This document shows, piece after piece, positions 7,571 to 18,285 of a DNA stretch of 64,000 bases. Within the stretch, counting starts at the first letter, position 1, and every line of letters starts with the position of its first letter. This DNA is from Microbacterium sp. SORGH_AS_0888. Lineage in GTDB: Bacteria > Actinomycetota > Actinomycetes > Actinomycetales > Microbacteriaceae. The notes under the pieces were generated by a model. The model made no database searches and had not been told where the DNA came from. It was given only the letters and a program-made list of their open reading frames with translations. The position numbers were made by a program, and so were the translations under genes. The stretch lies in NCBI RefSeq assembly GCF_030818905.1, contig NZ_JAUTAZ010000001.1, positions 682,001-746,000 on the forward strand, in the 5' to 3' direction.

Positions 7571-9819
7571 GAGGACGTCACGCGATAGACGTCGTAGACG
7601 GCGTCGATCCGGCGCACCGCGTTCAGCACGCGGTCCAGGTGCACGGTGTCGCCCATCTCGAACACGTAGCGGCTGAGCGCGAGGCGGTCGTTGGTCGTCT
7701 GCACACTGGCCGAGAGGATGTTCACGTGGTGCTCGCTGAGCACACGGGTGATGTCGCTGAGCAGTCCCGACCGGTCCAGCGCCTCGACCTGGATCTGCAC
7801 CAGGAACACGCTCTTGGTGGTCGGCGCCCACTCCACGTCGATCATCCGCTCGGGATCAGCCATGAGCGACTTCACGTTCGTGCAGTCCGTCCGGTGCACC
7901 GAGACGCCGCTGCCGCGGGTCACGAAGCCGATGATCTCGTCCCCCGGGACCGGCGTGCAGCACTTGGCGAGCTTGACGAGGATGTCGGGAGCACCCCGCA
8001 CCAGCACGCCCGAGTCGCCGTCGCGCGGCGCCCGACCCCGCCCGATGTGCGGCAGGTCGATCGGCCCGGTGTTGGTGTCGTTCGCGGCGACGAGCGCCGT
8101 CACCTTCTCGAGCACGGACTGGGTCGAGACGTGTCCCTCGCCGACGGCGGCGTACAGGGCCGAGACGTCCTCGTACCGCAGCTGCTGCGCGACCTCGGCG
8201 AACGAGTCCTGGCTCATGAGGCGCTGCAGCGGAAGGTTCTGGCGACGCATCGCACGGGCGATGGACTCCTTGCCCTGCTCGATCGCCTCCTCACGGCGTT
8301 CCTTCGTGAACCAGCCGCGGATCTTGTTGCGGGCACGAGTGCTCTTGACGAAGCCGAGCCAGTCCTGGCTGGGCCCGGCGTCGGGGTTCTTCGAGGTGAA
8401 CACCTCGACCACGTCGCCCGAGTGCAGCTCCGACTCCAGGGGCACGAGGCGTCCGTTGACCTTCGCCCCCATCGTGCGGTGCCCGATCTCGGTGTGCACG
8501 GCGTACGCGAAGTCGACCGGGGTCGCACCGGCCGGAAGTCCGATCACCCGCCCCTTCGGCGTGAACACGTAGACCTCTTTGGCGCCGATCTCGAAGCGCA
8601 GCGCGTCGAGGAACTCCCCCGGGTCCGCCGTCTCGGCCTGCCAGTCGGAGATGTGCGCGAGCCAGACCATGTCGGCGTCAGCGGCCTTGGGGTCGGTCTT
8701 GCCGCCCGCCATCCGCTCCTTGTACTTCCAGTGCGCCGCCACACCGTACTCGGCCTGCTGATGCATCTCGTTCGTACGGATCTGGATCTCGACCGTGCGT
8801 CCGTGCGGTCCGATGACGGTCGTGTGCAGCGACTGGTAGAGGTTGAACTTCGGCGTCGCGATGTAGTCCTTGAAACGCCCGGGGAGCGGAGTCCAGCGGG
8901 CGTGGATCGATCCGAGAACGGCGTAGCAGTCGCGCACCGTCGCGACGATCACCCGGATGCCGATGAGGTCGTAGATGTCATCGAACTCGCGCCCCCGGAC
9001 CACCATCTTCTGGTAGACGGAGTACAGCTGCTTCGGGCGGCCGACGACACGGCCGCGGATGCGCAGCTCGCGCAGGTCGGCGTCGACCGCGTCGATGACG
9101 TTCTGGACGTACTCCTCGCGCTGCGGTGTGCGCTGCTTGACGAGGCTCTCGATCTCCGCATAGAGCTTGGGATGCAGCACGGCGAACGAGAGGTCCTCGA
9201 GCTCGGACTTGATCGCCTGGATCCCCAGCCGGTGCGCGAGCGGCGCGTAGATCTCGAGCGTCTCGGTGGCCTTCTTTGCGGCCTTCTCCGGCGGAACGAA
9301 GCCCCAGGTGCGCGCGTTGTGCAGCCGATCGGCGAGCTTGATGACGAGAACGCGGATGTCGCGGCTCATCGCGACGATCATCTTGCGCACCGTCTCGGCC
9401 TGGGCCGCGTCGCCGTACTTGACCTTGTCGAGCTTGGTGACCCCGTCGACGAGCATCGCGACCTCGTCGCCGAACTCGGCGCTCAGCGCCGACAGCTCGT
9501 AGCCGGTGTCCTCGACCGTGTCGTGGAGGAGCGCCGCCGCGATCGCCTTCGGCCCGAGGCCGAGGTCGGCGAGGATCTGCGCGACCGCCAGCGGGTGCGT
9601 GATGTACGGCTCGCCGCTCTGTCGCTTCTGCCCACGGTGCGCTTTCTCGGCAACCGCGTAGGCACGCTCGATGATGGAGAGGTCGCCGCGCGGATGGTGC
9701 GTGCGCACGGCGCGGATGAGCTGGTCGATGTCGTCGACCCGCGCGGCGCGCGAGAAGATGCGGGGAACGAGGCGGCGCAGCGATGAGGTCTGGGCTGCCG
9801 CGGGTGCGGTCTCGGTCAT
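7567..9819 (-). CDS. rel: Bifunctional (p)ppGpp synthetase/hydrolase (RelA/SpoT homologue)
   Basis: Cytosolic stringent-response enzyme of 750 residues that makes and degrades (p)ppGpp. The HD hydrolase domain holds H99-D100 (LLHDTVEDT) and the [11 protein letters not shown] helix. The synthetase domain covers about residues 240-360, with [10 protein letters not shown] (315-324) and EIQIRT (344-349). The RxKD form of the synthetase loop is the one seen in bifunctional enzymes, not the ExDD form of monofunctional RelA. TGS (about 430-490, [20 protein letters not shown]), a conserved Cys-containing segment ([14 protein letters not shown]) and ACT (about 675-750) complete the long RSH layout. 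ATG start; GGGGAGG lies upstream. It follows the secF-secD-yajC block on the same strand. Confidence 0.97.
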   Translation of the reverse strand: MTETAPAAAQTSSLRRLVPRIFSRAARVDDIDQLIRAVRTHHPRGDLSIIERAYAVAEKAHRGQKRQSGEPYITHPLAVAQILADLGLGPKAIAAALLHDTVEDTGYELSALSAEFGDEVAMLVDGVTKLDKVKYGDAAQAETVRKMIVAMSRDIRVLVIKLADRLHNARTWGFVPPEKAAKKATETLEIYAPLAHRLGIQAIKSELEDLSFAVLHPKLYAEIESLVKQRTPQREEYVQNVIDAVDADLRELRIRGRVVGRPKQLYSVYQKMVVRGREFDDIYDLIGIRVIVATVRDCYAVLGSIHARWTPLPGRFKDYIATPKFNLYQSLHTTVIGPHGRTVEIQIRTNEMHQQAEYGVAAHWKYKERMAGGKTDPKAADADMVWLAHISDWQAETADPGEFLDALRFEIGAKEVYVFTPKGRVIGLPAGATPVDFAYAVHTEIGHRTMGAKVNGRLVPLESELHSGDVVEVFTSKNPDAGPSQDWLGFVKSTRARNKIRGWFTKERREEAIEQGKESIARAMRRQNLPLQRLMSQDSFAEVAQQLRYEDVSALYAAVGEGHVSTQSVLEKVTALVAANDTNTGPIDLPHIGRGRAPRDGDSGVLVRGAPDILVKLAKCCTPVPGDEIIGFVTRGSGVSVHRTDCTNVKSLMADPERMIDVEWAPTTKSVFLVQIQVEALDRSGLLSDITRVLSEHHVNILSASVQTTNDRLALSRYVFEMGDTVHLDRVLNAVRRIDAVYDVYRVTSS

Positions 9820-9888
9820 CGTCCTGTCACCACCTCCCCGCGGATCGTCCCATCCTATTCCCCACGGGTCCCCCGGGCGCGCGCCGGC

Positions 9889-10878
9889 TCAGGCCGGCGT
9901 CCCGGCCTTCTCGCGCGCGGCGAGCACCCGGGTGTCGCGGAGACGCACCTTCTTCTCGCCCTCACGGAAGAGGGAGTAGAGCGGTGCGGCCACGAACAGC
10001 GTCGAGTAGGCCGCGACGATCGTTCCCACGAAGATCGACAGCGAGATGTCGGTGAGGGTCTGCGCGCCCAGCCAGAACGCGCCGATGAACAGGATCGCAC
10101 CCGTGGGCAGGATGGCCACGACGGTCGTGTTGATCGAGCGGATCAGGGTCTGGTTGACCGCGAGGTTGACCGACTCGCCGAACGTCCGGCTCGCGAGCTC
10201 GCCGTCCTCACGCGTGTTCTCGCGGATCTTGTCGAACACGACCGTGGTGTCGTAGAGCGAGTAGGCGAGGATCGTCAGGAAGCCGATGACGGCGGCCGGT
10301 GAGATCGGGAAGCCGCACAGCGCATAGACGCCGACCGTGATCACGAGCACGTCGATGACGCCGATGATCGCTGCGGCGGACATCTTCCAGGTGCGGAAGT
10401 ACAGGCCGAGGATGAGGAACGTCAGCGCGAGGAAGATCACCAGACCCCACAGCGACTGACGGGTGACGTCGGCGCCCCAGGTCGGTCCGATGAAGGACGA
10501 GGTCACCTCGCTCTCGCTCACGCCGTACGCCTGGGCGAGCGCCGAGCGCACCGCGAGGGTGTCCTCGTTGCTCATCTGGTCGGTCTCCACCCGAACGCCG
10601 CTGTCGCCGACCGTGGCGACCTTGACGGAGGTGCCCGCGACGACCGACTGCACGGCCGTCGTCGCCGTGCTCTGGTCGGGGTTGCTGAGACCCGTCACGG
10701 TGAACTGCGAGCCGCCGGTGAACTCGATCGAGAGCTGCACGGGCTTGATGAACGGCACCAGCACGGCACCGAGCACGAGCACGGCCGCGATGATGAACCA
10801 GAGCCGCCGACGTCCGACGAACGGGAACGAGGTCTTGCCGGTGTACAGGTCGTTTCCGAGCTGATTCATGCTGCGCAT
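9889..10878 (-). CDS. secF: Protein translocase subunit SecF
   Basis: Membrane subunit of the SecDF complex, which uses proton motive force to help pull secreted proteins through SecYEG. The protein has 329 residues, with TM1 at about 27-45 (RLWFIIAAVLVLGAVLVPFI), an extracytoplasmic domain (FTGGSQFTVTG...), then a block of five TM segments containing the family motifs AYSLYDTTVVFDKIREN and NQTLIRSINTT. The ATG at 10878 shares one base with the secD TGA (TGATG), indicating translational coupling; an ATG three codons later is also possible. The C-terminal tail is basic. Confidence 0.96.
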   Translation of the reverse strand: MRSMNQLGNDLYTGKTSFPFVGRRRLWFIIAAVLVLGAVLVPFIKPVQLSIEFTGGSQFTVTGLSNPDQSTATTAVQSVVAGTSVKVATVGDSGVRVETDQMSNEDTLAVRSALAQAYGVSESEVTSSFIGPTWGADVTRQSLWGLVIFLALTFLILGLYFRTWKMSAAAIIGVIDVLVITVGVYALCGFPISPAAVIGFLTILAYSLYDTTVVFDKIRENTREDGELASRTFGESVNLAVNQTLIRSINTTVVAILPTGAILFIGAFWLGAQTLTDISLSIFVGTIVAAYSTLFVAAPLYSLFREGEKKVRLRDTRVLAAREKAGTPA

Positions 10879-12596
10879 CAGTCGTCGCCGCCCTTCGATC
10901 CGGTCGTCCCGGTACTGGATGCGGCCGCCTCGGCCGCCTTCTTGCGTTCGGCGATCGTCTGTCGGCGGTCGGCCTCGCCGCGCGACTTGGCCACACGTCC
11001 GGAGACGGCCTGCGGAGCGCGGAACTGGGCGCGACCGCGGTAGACGGCACCGAGGGCTTCCGGATCGAGGCCGGAGAGCTTGTGACCGGAGCCGAAGAAC
11101 CGCGTGCGGACGAGGAGCTGCATGACGGGGTGCGTGAACAGGATGAAGATCAGCACGTCGATCGCCGTCGTCAAGCCGAGCGTGAACGCGAAGCCCTTCA
11201 CGGTGGCGTCGGCGAGGATGTACAGCACGACCGCGGCGAGCACGTTGATCGACTTGGAGATGTAGATCGTGCGCTTGGCCCGACCCCATCCGTCCTCGAC
11301 GGCGGCCGTGATGCTCTTGCCGTCGCGCAGCTCGTCCCTGATGCGCTCGAAGTAGACGATGAACGAGTCGGCGGTGAACCCGATCGTGACGATCAGACCC
11401 GCGACACCTGCCAGCGAGAGACGGAAGCCCATGCGCCAGGCGAGGATGCAGAGCATGAGATAGGTCAGCACGCCCATGACGCCGAGCGAGGCGATGATGA
11501 CGGATCCAAGAGCGCGGTAGACGGCGAGGGAGTAGATCGCGACGAGCGCCAGACCGATGAGCCCCGTGATCAGACCGATCTGGAGCTGCTGCGACCCGAG
11601 CGTCGCCGAGATGGTGTCGGAGCTCTGCACCGAGAAGCTCAGCGGCAGTGCGCCGTACTTGAGCTGGTCGGCCAGCGTCTTGCTGCTCTCCTGGGTGAAC
11701 GAGCCGGAGATCTGCGGCTTGCCGTCCGTGATGATCGCGTTCATCGACGGGGCCGAGAGCACCGATCCGTCGAGGACGAAGGCGAACTGGTTGCGGGGCG
11801 CCTGCAGCGGGTAGAGCCGCTGGCTGATCTCGGTGAACGCCGCGGTGCCCTTGGCATCGAACACGATGTTGATGACCCACTGGTTGTTCTGGCTGTTCAG
11901 GCCCGCGCTCGCGTCGGTGATCGACGAGCCGTCGATCTCGACCGGTCCGAGGATGTACTTGACGGAGCCGTCGGCCTCACACGTGATGAGCGGCTGGTCC
12001 GCGGGCTGCGTGGCGGGGGTGTTGTTGGGGTCGGAGCAGTTGTAGGCCTGGAAGCGGGCGTACAGCTCCGGCGTGATCCAGTTCGGGTCGCTGCCGTCCG
12101 TCGGGCTGATCGTGGGGGTCGACTGGAGAGACGGATCGGGAGTCGGGTAGGGCGTCGGAGAGCCGTCGGCGCCGATCTGCGCACCCGAGACCTCCTGCGA
12201 CGAGAACAGGACCGCGCGCAGCTGCAGCTGCGCCGAGGCCTCGATGCGCTGACGGGTCTGCTCGTCGGCCTCGCCCGGGATCTGGACGACGATGTTGCGT
12301 CCGCCCTCCGTCGTGACGGAGGCCTCACCGACGCCGGAGGCGTCGATGCGCTGACGGATGATCGTGACCGCCTGGTTCATCTGCTCGCTGCTGGGGCTGG
12401 CGCCGTCGGGCGTCTGCGCGGCGAGGATGATCTGCGTTCCGCCCTGCAGGTCGAGGGCGAGCTCGGGGACCCACGAGCTCTTCTGGAAGACGTAGACGCC
12501 GAGGGCGTTGACTCCCGCCAGCACCGCGACGATCGCCAACAGGCCGATCAGTGCGCGCCAGGCATGGCGGACGGGGCTCGATGTCGCCACGGACAC
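10878..12596 (-). CDS. secD: Protein translocase subunit SecD
   Basis: Partner of SecF in the SecDF export motor. The protein has 572 residues: TM1 at about 15-36, the P1 base motif LALDLQGGTQIILAAQ (about 46-61), an extended periplasmic-type head with a Pro/Asp/Ser-rich insert (about 145-205), then the TM2-TM6 block with GFTADSFIVYFERIRDE. A cytoplasmic C-terminal extension of about 70 residues (ending STGTTGSKGGDD) is typical of actinobacteria. The start is GTG. It lies 28 bases downstream of yajC and shares a base with secF, so yajC-secD-secF form one operon. Confidence 0.96.
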   Translation of the reverse strand: MSVATSSPVRHAWRALIGLLAIVAVLAGVNALGVYVFQKSSWVPELALDLQGGTQIILAAQTPDGASPSSEQMNQAVTIIRQRIDASGVGEASVTTEGGRNIVVQIPGEADEQTRQRIEASAQLQLRAVLFSSQEVSGAQIGADGSPTPYPTPDPSLQSTPTISPTDGSDPNWITPELYARFQAYNCSDPNNTPATQPADQPLITCEADGSVKYILGPVEIDGSSITDASAGLNSQNNQWVINIVFDAKGTAAFTEISQRLYPLQAPRNQFAFVLDGSVLSAPSMNAIITDGKPQISGSFTQESSKTLADQLKYGALPLSFSVQSSDTISATLGSQQLQIGLITGLIGLALVAIYSLAVYRALGSVIIASLGVMGVLTYLMLCILAWRMGFRLSLAGVAGLIVTIGFTADSFIVYFERIRDELRDGKSITAAVEDGWGRAKRTIYISKSINVLAAVVLYILADATVKGFAFTLGLTTAIDVLIFILFTHPVMQLLVRTRFFGSGHKLSGLDPEALGAVYRGRAQFRAPQAVSGRVAKSRGEADRRQTIAERKKAAEAAASSTGTTGSKGGDD

Positions 12597-12624
12597 TCAG
12601 CTTTCTTGTCGAGTGGAGAGGGGC

Positions 12625-13074
12625 TCAGGCGCCCGGCTTGGCCGGGTCCTCCGGCTCGTCGTCCTTGCGCGCGCTCTTCTTGTCGTCGCTGATCGAGGTG
12701 ATGTCGCCGTCGGCGACACCCGCGATGTACTCCGCCTCCGAGGCCTCCGCCTCGATGAACTCGTCCTCCGTCACGACCCCCTCGGCGGGGTTCACGACGC
12801 GGAGGATCGCCTGGCTGTGCACGCGGATCTCGACACCGGGCGCGACCTGCACGACGGCGGGCTGGTCGAGGTTGTCCGGGTCGAAGGACACGATCGTGCC
12901 GTACAGGCCGCCCTGGAGCAGCACCTCGGCGCCCGGGACCGTCTCGCGCGCCTTCTGCTCCTGCTCGGCCTTGGTCTTCTGCATGCGGCGGCGCGAGCTC
13001 CAGAACATGAACCCGAGGAGCACGACCAACAGGATGATCAGGCCATAGTTGGCGAAGAAGTTTGCGAAGTCCAT
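12625..13074 (-). CDS. yajC: Preprotein translocase subunit YajC
   Basis: Small accessory membrane subunit of the Sec translocase. The protein has 149 residues: a hydrophobic N-terminus (residues 10-25, YGLIILLVVLLGFMFW), the conserved RRRMQKTKAEQEQK segment, then the cytoplasmic beta domain with VLLQGGLYGTIVSFD and VEIRVHSQAILRVV. An acidic/basic tail of about 45 residues follows, longer than in proteobacterial YajC. It leads the yajC-secD-secF operon and follows ruvB after 79 bases. Confidence 0.94.
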   Translation of the reverse strand: MDFANFFANYGLIILLVVLLGFMFWSSRRRMQKTKAEQEQKARETVPGAEVLLQGGLYGTIVSFDPDNLDQPAVVQVAPGVEIRVHSQAILRVVNPAEGVVTEDEFIEAEASEAEYIAGVADGDITSISDDKKSARKDDEPEDPAKPGA

Positions 13075-13153
13075 GGAGTGCGCGGGACCTTTCGGGTGCG
13101 GCGCGCAGCGGAGCGCTACCGATCAGATGGAAAGCGGCGAAAGCCTCCTGCGA

Positions 13154-14179
13154 TTATAGGTCATCGAGCCTCAGCGCCCCGTCGGGGTGCGGCATCCCCA
13201 GGTGCGCGTAGGCCTCCGGGGTCGCCACCCGGCCCCGTGGTGTGCGTCCCATCATCCCGATGCGGACCAGATAGGGCTCCACGACCGACTCGATCGTGTC
13301 GGCCTCTTCGCCCACGGCGACCGAGAGCGTGCCGAGTCCGACCGGCCCGCCACGGAACCGCCGGACGAGCATGTCGAGCACGGCGCGGTCGAGCCGGTCC
13401 AGCCCGATCGGATCGACGTCGTACAGCTCCAGGGCGGCGTCCACGGCCGCGAGCACACCGCCGGGGGGCGCCGGATGCACCAGCAGGTAGTCGCGGACAC
13501 GGCGCAGGAGCCGGTTCGCGATACGGGGCGTTCCACGGGAACGACGGGCGATCTCGGCCTCCGCCTCCGGCGGGAGCTCGACGCCCAGCATCGCGGCGGA
13601 ACGCGAGATCACCCGCTGCAGCTCCGCCGGCTCGTAGTACTCGAGGTGAGCCGTGAAGCCGAAACGATCGCGCAGCGGGTTGGGAAGCAGCCCGGATCGG
13701 GTCGTCGCCCCGACGAGCGTGAACGGGGCGAGATCGAGCGGGATGCTGGTGGCCCCCGCGCCCTTCCCGACCATGATGTCGATCCGGAAGTCCTCCATCG
13801 CGAGGTAGAGCATCTCCTCCGCCGACCGCGCCATGCGGTGCACCTCGTCGATGAAGAGGACCTCGCCCGGCGTGAGGCTCGACAGGAGCGCCGCCAGGTC
13901 GCCCGCGTGCTGGATGGCGGGCCCGCTGGACAGGCGCAGCGGCCGGGCGCTCTCGTGGGCGACGATCATCGCGAGGGTCGTCTTGCCGAGCCCGGGGGGC
14001 CCGGACAGGAGGATGTGATCGGGTGAGCGCTGCTGCATCCTGGCGGCGTCCAGCAGCAGCTGCAGCTGACCGCGGACCTTCTGCTGCCCGATGAACTCGC
14101 CGAGCGAGGACGGACGCAGCGCCCCTTCGATCGCCAGCTCGGACTCGTCGAGCGCGCGACCGTCGCGCAGCTCATCCAC
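13154..14179 (-). CDS. ruvB: Holliday junction branch migration helicase RuvB
   Basis: AAA+ motor that drives branch migration with RuvA. The protein has 341 residues from a GTG start ([15 protein letters not shown]). It has Walker [10 protein letters not shown] (about residues 56-64), Walker [10 protein letters not shown], sensor-1 GATTRSGLL, the arginine finger region LRDRFGF, and a winged-helix C-terminus with [10 protein letters not shown]. The GTG at 14179 overlaps the end of ruvA by 8 bases, with GGGAG about 6 bases upstream. A longer open frame upstream is the ruvA coding region in another frame and gives a non-homologous N-terminus. Confidence 0.96.
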   Translation of the reverse strand: MDELRDGRALDESELAIEGALRPSSLGEFIGQQKVRGQLQLLLDAARMQQRSPDHILLSGPPGLGKTTLAMIVAHESARPLRLSSGPAIQHAGDLAALLSSLTPGEVLFIDEVHRMARSAEEMLYLAMEDFRIDIMVGKGAGATSIPLDLAPFTLVGATTRSGLLPNPLRDRFGFTAHLEYYEPAELQRVISRSAAMLGVELPPEAEAEIARRSRGTPRIANRLLRRVRDYLLVHPAPPGGVLAAVDAALELYDVDPIGLDRLDRAVLDMLVRRFRGGPVGLGTLSVAVGEEADTIESVVEPYLVRIGMMGRTPRGRVATPEAYAHLGMPHPDGALRLDDL

Positions 14180-14789
14180 GGCCGGCTCCCGCCTTGGCCG
14201 GGCCGAGGTGCGCGAGCGCACGGCGGAGCAGCCCGCTCACAGTGCGCTCCGCGTCGGGCGCGCCCTCGGCGACCGCGGCGACCGCATCGGCCGCGACACG
14301 CTCTGGCCACCCGAGACCGACCAGCGCCTGCACGACCTGGCCGTCGAGCTGCGCGGGAGCCTCCGCGGCCGCGTTGCCGCCGGCCGGGGCCACCGCGAGC
14401 CGGCCCGCGAGCTGGACCACGATGAGCTTGGCCGTCTTGGGGCCGATGCCGGACACCCGGCGGAACGGCGCGTCGTCCTCCTGTGCGACGGCGTCGGCGA
14501 TCTGGGGCACCGTGAGGGCTGCGAGCACCCCCAGCGCCGACTTCGGCCCGACGCCGCTCACCGCGACGAGAGCCGAGAACACCGCGAGCTCCTCACGCGT
14601 GGGGAAGCCGACGAGCGAGAGCGAGTCGTCGCGCACGATGAGGGTCGTGTGCAGGTGGAGCTCGTCGCCGAGATGCGCGGTGCGGACGACCTCGGGCGTC
14701 ACGGCGACGAGATAGCCGACGCCGGCGACCTCGAGGACGACGGAGTCGGCGGCGGTGTACGAGACCGTGCCGCGGAGGGAGGCGATCAT
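14172..14789 (-). CDS. ruvA: Holliday junction branch migration protein RuvA
   Basis: DNA-binding subunit that grips four-way junctions and loads RuvB. The protein has 205 residues. The N-terminal OB-fold starts [20 protein letters not shown], two helix-hairpin-helix motifs follow ([16 protein letters not shown] and [16 protein letters not shown], about residues 78-130), and the flexible linker leads to C-terminal domain III ([19 protein letters not shown]), which contacts RuvB. It lies 53 bases after ruvC and overlaps ruvB by 8 bases. Confidence 0.96.
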   Translation of the reverse strand: MIASLRGTVSYTAADSVVLEVAGVGYLVAVTPEVVRTAHLGDELHLHTTLIVRDDSLSLVGFPTREELAVFSALVAVSGVGPKSALGVLAALTVPQIADAVAQEDDAPFRRVSGIGPKTAKLIVVQLAGRLAVAPAGGNAAAEAPAQLDGQVVQALVGLGWPERVAADAVAAVAEGAPDAERTVSGLLRRALAHLGPAKAGAGRG

Positions 14790-14842
14790 GGCACGAGCCT
14801 ATCCGGGCGTTCGCAGATATGTTCGATCGACACGCGCACCGC

Positions 14843-15409
14843 TCAGCGGCGGATGGCGCGCTCGGCGTCCCGCCACGCGCGCTGCGCGGGCGTGAGCCGA
14901 CCGGTCTCGCCGACCTTCTGGCGCGGGTCGCTCCGCCAGGCGTGGCACAGCGCGAGCGCGAGCGCGTCCGCCGCATCCGCGGGCTGAGGCAGATCGGGCA
15001 GACGCAGCACGCGGGCCACCATCGTCTGCACCTGCAGCTTGTCGGCCGAGCCGTAGCCGGTGATCGCGGCCTTGACCTCGCTCGGCGTGTGCGTCTCAGC
15101 ATCCAGCCCATGCTCGGCGGCGATCAGGAGCGCGACGCCGCTCGCCTGCGCCGTGCCCATCACGGTGTTGCGGTTGTGCTGGGCGAAGACGCGCTCCACC
15201 GCCATCACGTGAGGCTCGTACGTCACGACGGCCTCGCGGATCCCCGCGGCGATGACCCGCAGACGCTCCGCGATGGGCGCGTCGGGCGAGGACCGCACGA
15301 CGCCCACGTGCACGAGGGACGCGGATCGATCCGCGCGCACGTCGACCACGCCGACACCGCACCGGGTGAGACCCGGGTCGATGCCGATCACGCGCAGCGG
15401 AGAGGACAC
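14843..15409 (-). CDS. ruvC: Crossover junction endodeoxyribonuclease RuvC
   Basis: Resolves Holliday junctions by paired nicking. The protein has 188 residues with an RNase H-like fold and visible acidic active-site residues: D11 in VIGIDPGLTRCG, E70 in MAVERVFAQHN, and the C-terminal pair in PADAADALALALCHA. First gene of ruvC-ruvA-ruvB. The yebC gene lies 46 bases upstream on the same strand, so yebC may be co-transcribed. Confidence 0.95.
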   Translation of the reverse strand: MSSPLRVIGIDPGLTRCGVGVVDVRADRSASLVHVGVVRSSPDAPIAERLRVIAAGIREAVVTYEPHVMAVERVFAQHNRNTVMGTAQASGVALLIAAEHGLDAETHTPSEVKAAITGYGSADKLQVQTMVARVLRLPDLPQPADAADALALALCHAWRSDPRQKVGETGRLTPAQRAWRDAERAIRR

Positions 15410-15455
15410 TCCCCCACGCTACGCGTGGGCCCGCATCCCGGCGCGCAGGACGCGC

Positions 15456-16214
15456 CTACTCGTCGTTCTCGAGCTCGGCCTGCACCTCGGGCGTCAGGTC
15501 GAAGTTGCTGAAGACGTTCTGCACGTCGTCGCTGTCCTCGAGCGCGTCGATGAGGCGGAAGACCTTGCGCGCGGTCTCGGCGTCGACCTCGACCTTGAGG
15601 TTGGGAACGAACTCGACGTCCGCCGACTCGTACTCGATTCCCGCGTCCGTCAGCGCCGTGCGCACCTTCACCAGATCGCTGGCGTCGGTGACGAGCTCGA
15701 AGCCCTGCGCGTGCGGCTCGACCTCTTCGGCGCCGGCCTCCAGGGCCGCCATCATGACGTCGTCCTCGGTGGTGCCCTCGTCGGAGACGACGATGACGCC
15801 CTTGCGGGTGAAGTTGTATGCGACGCTGCCGGGATCGGCGAGCGTTCCGCCGTTGCGGCTGAGGGCGGTGCGCACCTCAGCGGCGGCGCGGTTCTTGTTG
15901 TCGGTCAGACACTCGATCATGAGCGCCACGCCGCTGGGGCCGTAGCCCTCGTACATGATCGACGAGTACTCGACCGACTCGCCGCCGATGCCGGCGCCGC
16001 GCTTGATCGCACGGTCGATGTTGTCTTTGGGGACCGAGGTCTTCTTCGCCTTCAGGACCGCGTCGAACAGGGTCGGGTTGCCCTGGAGGTCGGCACCGCC
16101 GAGCTTGGCGGCGACCTCGATGTTCTTGATGAGCTTGGCCCACGACTTGGCACGGCGGGCGTCGATGACGGCCTTCTTGTGCTTGGTCGTGGCCCACTTG
16201 GAGTGTCCGGACAT
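15456..16214 (-). CDS. YebC/PmpR family regulatory/translation protein
   Basis: A 252-residue member of the widespread YebC family, long listed as transcriptional regulators and more recently linked to helping ribosomes through difficult stretches. The start [23 protein letters not shown] is the family signature. The three-domain core follows, with [29 protein letters not shown] and DADLVK-like acidic segments. It ends ELENDE. The frame is open 26 codons upstream, but the ATG at 16214 gives the canonical N-terminus. It sits directly before ruvC, a conserved neighbourhood. Confidence 0.93.
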   Translation of the reverse strand: MSGHSKWATTKHKKAVIDARRAKSWAKLIKNIEVAAKLGGADLQGNPTLFDAVLKAKKTSVPKDNIDRAIKRGAGIGGESVEYSSIMYEGYGPSGVALMIECLTDNKNRAAAEVRTALSRNGGTLADPGSVAYNFTRKGVIVVSDEGTTEDDVMMAALEAGAEEVEPHAQGFELVTDASDLVKVRTALTDAGIEYESADVEFVPNLKVEVDAETARKVFRLIDALEDSDDVQNVFSNFDLTPEVQAELENDE

Positions 16215-16228
16215 GGGAGCCAGTTTAC

Positions 16229-16780
16229 TCAGGAGGCGGTCAGGATCTTCGCGAGGGTGCGCAGGTTGCGCGTCGTCGTGGTGGCCTTCCACCGCGCCCT
16301 GCCGAGGATCCTGCCGAACGGCGTGTCCGGCGTGCGCCCCTTCTCCGGGTTCCAGTAGAGGACGCCGGATGCCGCACGCAGCGGGTCCTCGGCGGGGTCG
16401 AGGCCGTCCGCGGCGGCCGTCAGCTCGGCGAGGGCGTCACCGTCGCCGCAGAAGACGACGTAGGGCTGCCGGGACGCATCCTCGCGGTCGAACGGGAAGC
16501 CCTCGACGACGCTGCGCAGTTCCGCCAGGGTCACGAGGACGATCCAGGCCTCGTAGGCGAAGCGCTCGCGCAGCGCGTTCTCGATCCGGGTCTTCAGCCC
16601 CCGCCGCTCGTCGTCGGCGGCCTCGGGCGGGTCGGCCGTGCGGAATCGGACATTGCCGCTGGCGAGCACGGGTGTCACCGAGGCGAGCCCGAGGTCGGTG
16701 AACAGGAGCGCGAGGTCGGTGTTCCGGATCGTGATGCCGTTGACGTTGACGCCCCGCAGGAGCGCCACCCATGCGGTCAC
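16229..16780 (-). CDS. DUF1697 domain protein
   Basis: A 183-residue DUF1697 protein, function unknown. The family start [23 protein letters not shown] is present, followed by ASGNVRF and the C-terminal [19 protein letters not shown] segment typical of the family. The GTG start overlaps the pdxT stop as GTGA, indicating translational coupling to pdxT. It does not usually belong to the vitamin B6 pathway, so the link may be only positional. Confidence 0.88.
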   Translation of the reverse strand: MTAWVALLRGVNVNGITIRNTDLALLFTDLGLASVTPVLASGNVRFRTADPPEAADDERRGLKTRIENALRERFAYEAWIVLVTLAELRSVVEGFPFDREDASRQPYVVFCGDGDALAELTAAADGLDPAEDPLRAASGVLYWNPEKGRTPDTPFGRILGRARWKATTTTRNLRTLAKILTAS

Positions 16781-17376
16781 CGCCGCTGTTCCTGCACGGT
16801 GTCCAGGAACAGCCGGTGGAAGCGGATGTCGCCCGCGACCTCGGGGTGGAACGCCGTCCCGAGCAGCACGCCCTGCCGCACCGCCACGACGCCGCCGTCC
16901 GGGAGCTCCGCGAGGGGCTGGGCACGATCCCCGACCTGGACCACGAGCGGAGCGCGGATGAAGGTCGCGTGGGCGGGTTCGTCGAACCCGACGACGGCGA
17001 GCGCGGTCTCGAACGAGTCGGCTTGGCTGCCGAAGGCGTTGCGGCGGACCGTGACATCCAGCCCGCCGAAGCTCAGCTGGCCGGCGATGGGGTTCTCGAT
17101 GCGGTCCGCGAGCAGGATGAGTCCGGCGCACGTGCCGTACATCGGCATCCCGTCCGCGATCGCCTGACGGATCGGCTCCCGCATCCCGAACGATCGCGAC
17201 AGCTTGTCGATGACGCTCGACTCCCCTCCGGGGAGCACGAGCCCGCTCACCGCGGCGAGCTCTTCGGGACGCCGCACCAGCACCGGGTCCGCTCCGAGGC
17301 CGGAGAGGACCCGCACGTGCTCCCGCACATCGCCCTGCAGGGCGAGGACGCCGACGCGCGCGGGGCTACCAGCCAC
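16777..17376 (-). CDS. pdxT: Pyridoxal 5'-phosphate synthase glutaminase subunit PdxT
   Basis: Class I glutamine amidotransferase that supplies ammonia to PdxS for PLP synthesis. The protein has 199 residues. The nucleophile is C83 in [12 protein letters not shown]; the catalytic His/Glu are H177 and E179 in TAFHPEV. The oxyanion motif LPGGES is at 48-53. I place the start at the GTG at 17376 ([17 protein letters not shown]); a TTG three codons upstream is possible. Either overlaps the pdxS stop (TAG at 17366-17368), so the pair is coupled and should assemble as the 12:12 PLP synthase. Confidence 0.95.
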   Translation of the reverse strand: MAGSPARVGVLALQGDVREHVRVLSGLGADPVLVRRPEELAAVSGLVLPGGESSVIDKLSRSFGMREPIRQAIADGMPMYGTCAGLILLADRIENPIAGQLSFGGLDVTVRRNAFGSQADSFETALAVVGFDEPAHATFIRAPLVVQVGDRAQPLAELPDGGVVAVRQGVLLGTAFHPEVAGDIRFHRLFLDTVQEQRR

Positions 17377-18256
17377 GCTCGGCAAGCCGGTGCGGTGCCG
17401 GGAGATCGGCGACGTTGATGCCGACCATCGCCTCGCCGAGCCCGCGGGAGACGTCGGCGATGACCTTCGGGTCGTCGAAGAACGTGGTCGCCTTGACGAT
17501 CGCGGCCGCCCGCGCGGCGGGGTCGCCGCTCTTGAAGATGCCGGAGCCCACGAACACGCCGTCGGCGCCGAGCTGCATCATCATGGCCGCGTCCGCCGGG
17601 GTGGCGACACCGCCGGCGACGAAGAGCACGACGGGGAGGGAGCCGGACTCCGCGACCTCCGCCACCAGCTCGTAGGGGGCCTGCAGCTCCTTGGCCGCCA
17701 CGTAGAGCTCGTCCTTCGAGAGCGAGGAGAGCGCCGCGATCTCGCCGCGGATCTTCCGGATGTGCTTCATCGCCTCGGACACGTCTCCGGTGCCGGCCTC
17801 ACCCTTCGAGCGGATCATGGCCGCACCCTCCGTGATGCGGCGGAGGGCTTCGCCCAGGTTGGTCGCGCCGCAGACGAAGGGCACCGTGAAGCCCCATTTG
17901 TCGATGTGGTTCACGTAGTCGGCGGGCGAGAGGACCTCCGACTCGTCGATGTAGTCGACGCCCAGCTCCTGCAGCACCTGGGCCTCGACGAAGTGGCCGA
18001 TGCGGGCCTTCGCCATCACGGGGATCGAGACCGCCTCGATGATGCCGTCGATCATGTCCGGATCGCTCATCCGCGACACGCCGCCCTGCGCCCGGATGTC
18101 GGCGGGCACGCGTTCGAGCGCCATCACGGCGACGGCGCCGGCGTCCTCCGCGATCTTCGCCTGCTCGGGGGTGACGACGTCCATGATGACGCCCCCCTTC
18201 AGCATCTCCGCGAGTCCGCGCTTGACGCGGGAGGAACCGGTGGTGGGAGTGGTCAC
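17366..18256 (-). CDS. pdxS: Pyridoxal 5'-phosphate synthase subunit PdxS
   Basis: Synthase subunit that condenses ribose 5-phosphate, glyceraldehyde 3-phosphate and ammonia to PLP. The protein has 296 residues with a (beta/alpha)8 barrel. The two catalytic lysines are K83 (VMAKARIGH) and K151 ([10 protein letters not shown]). [31 protein letters not shown] forms the phosphate site. The start is GTG at 18256 ([20 protein letters not shown]). The gene diverges from the pdxR-like gene across 63 bases that hold a perfect palindrome. Confidence 0.97.
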   Translation of the reverse strand: MTTPTTGSSRVKRGLAEMLKGGVIMDVVTPEQAKIAEDAGAVAVMALERVPADIRAQGGVSRMSDPDMIDGIIEAVSIPVMAKARIGHFVEAQVLQELGVDYIDESEVLSPADYVNHIDKWGFTVPFVCGATNLGEALRRITEGAAMIRSKGEAGTGDVSEAMKHIRKIRGEIAALSSLSKDELYVAAKELQAPYELVAEVAESGSLPVVLFVAGGVATPADAAMMMQLGADGVFVGSGIFKSGDPAARAAAIVKATTFFDDPKVIADVSRGLGEAMVGINVADLPAPHRLAERGW

Positions 18257-18271
18257 AGGAAACCCTTCTTC

Positions 18272-18285
18272 TTGGCCTAGGCCAA
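18272..18285. promoter_or_regulatory. Perfect 14-bp palindrome, candidate PdxR operator
   Basis: TTGGCCTAGGCCAA is a perfect palindrome in the 63-base divergent region between pdxS and pdxR. Next to it is a spaced pair of ACGTAG direct repeats (18287-18292 and 18304-18309). A minus-strand TACGTT (18286-18291) could be the pdxS -10. A plus-strand TAGACT ends 7 bases before the pdxR ATG, which would make that transcript leaderless. Assignment to PdxR is inferred from position only. Confidence 0.5.
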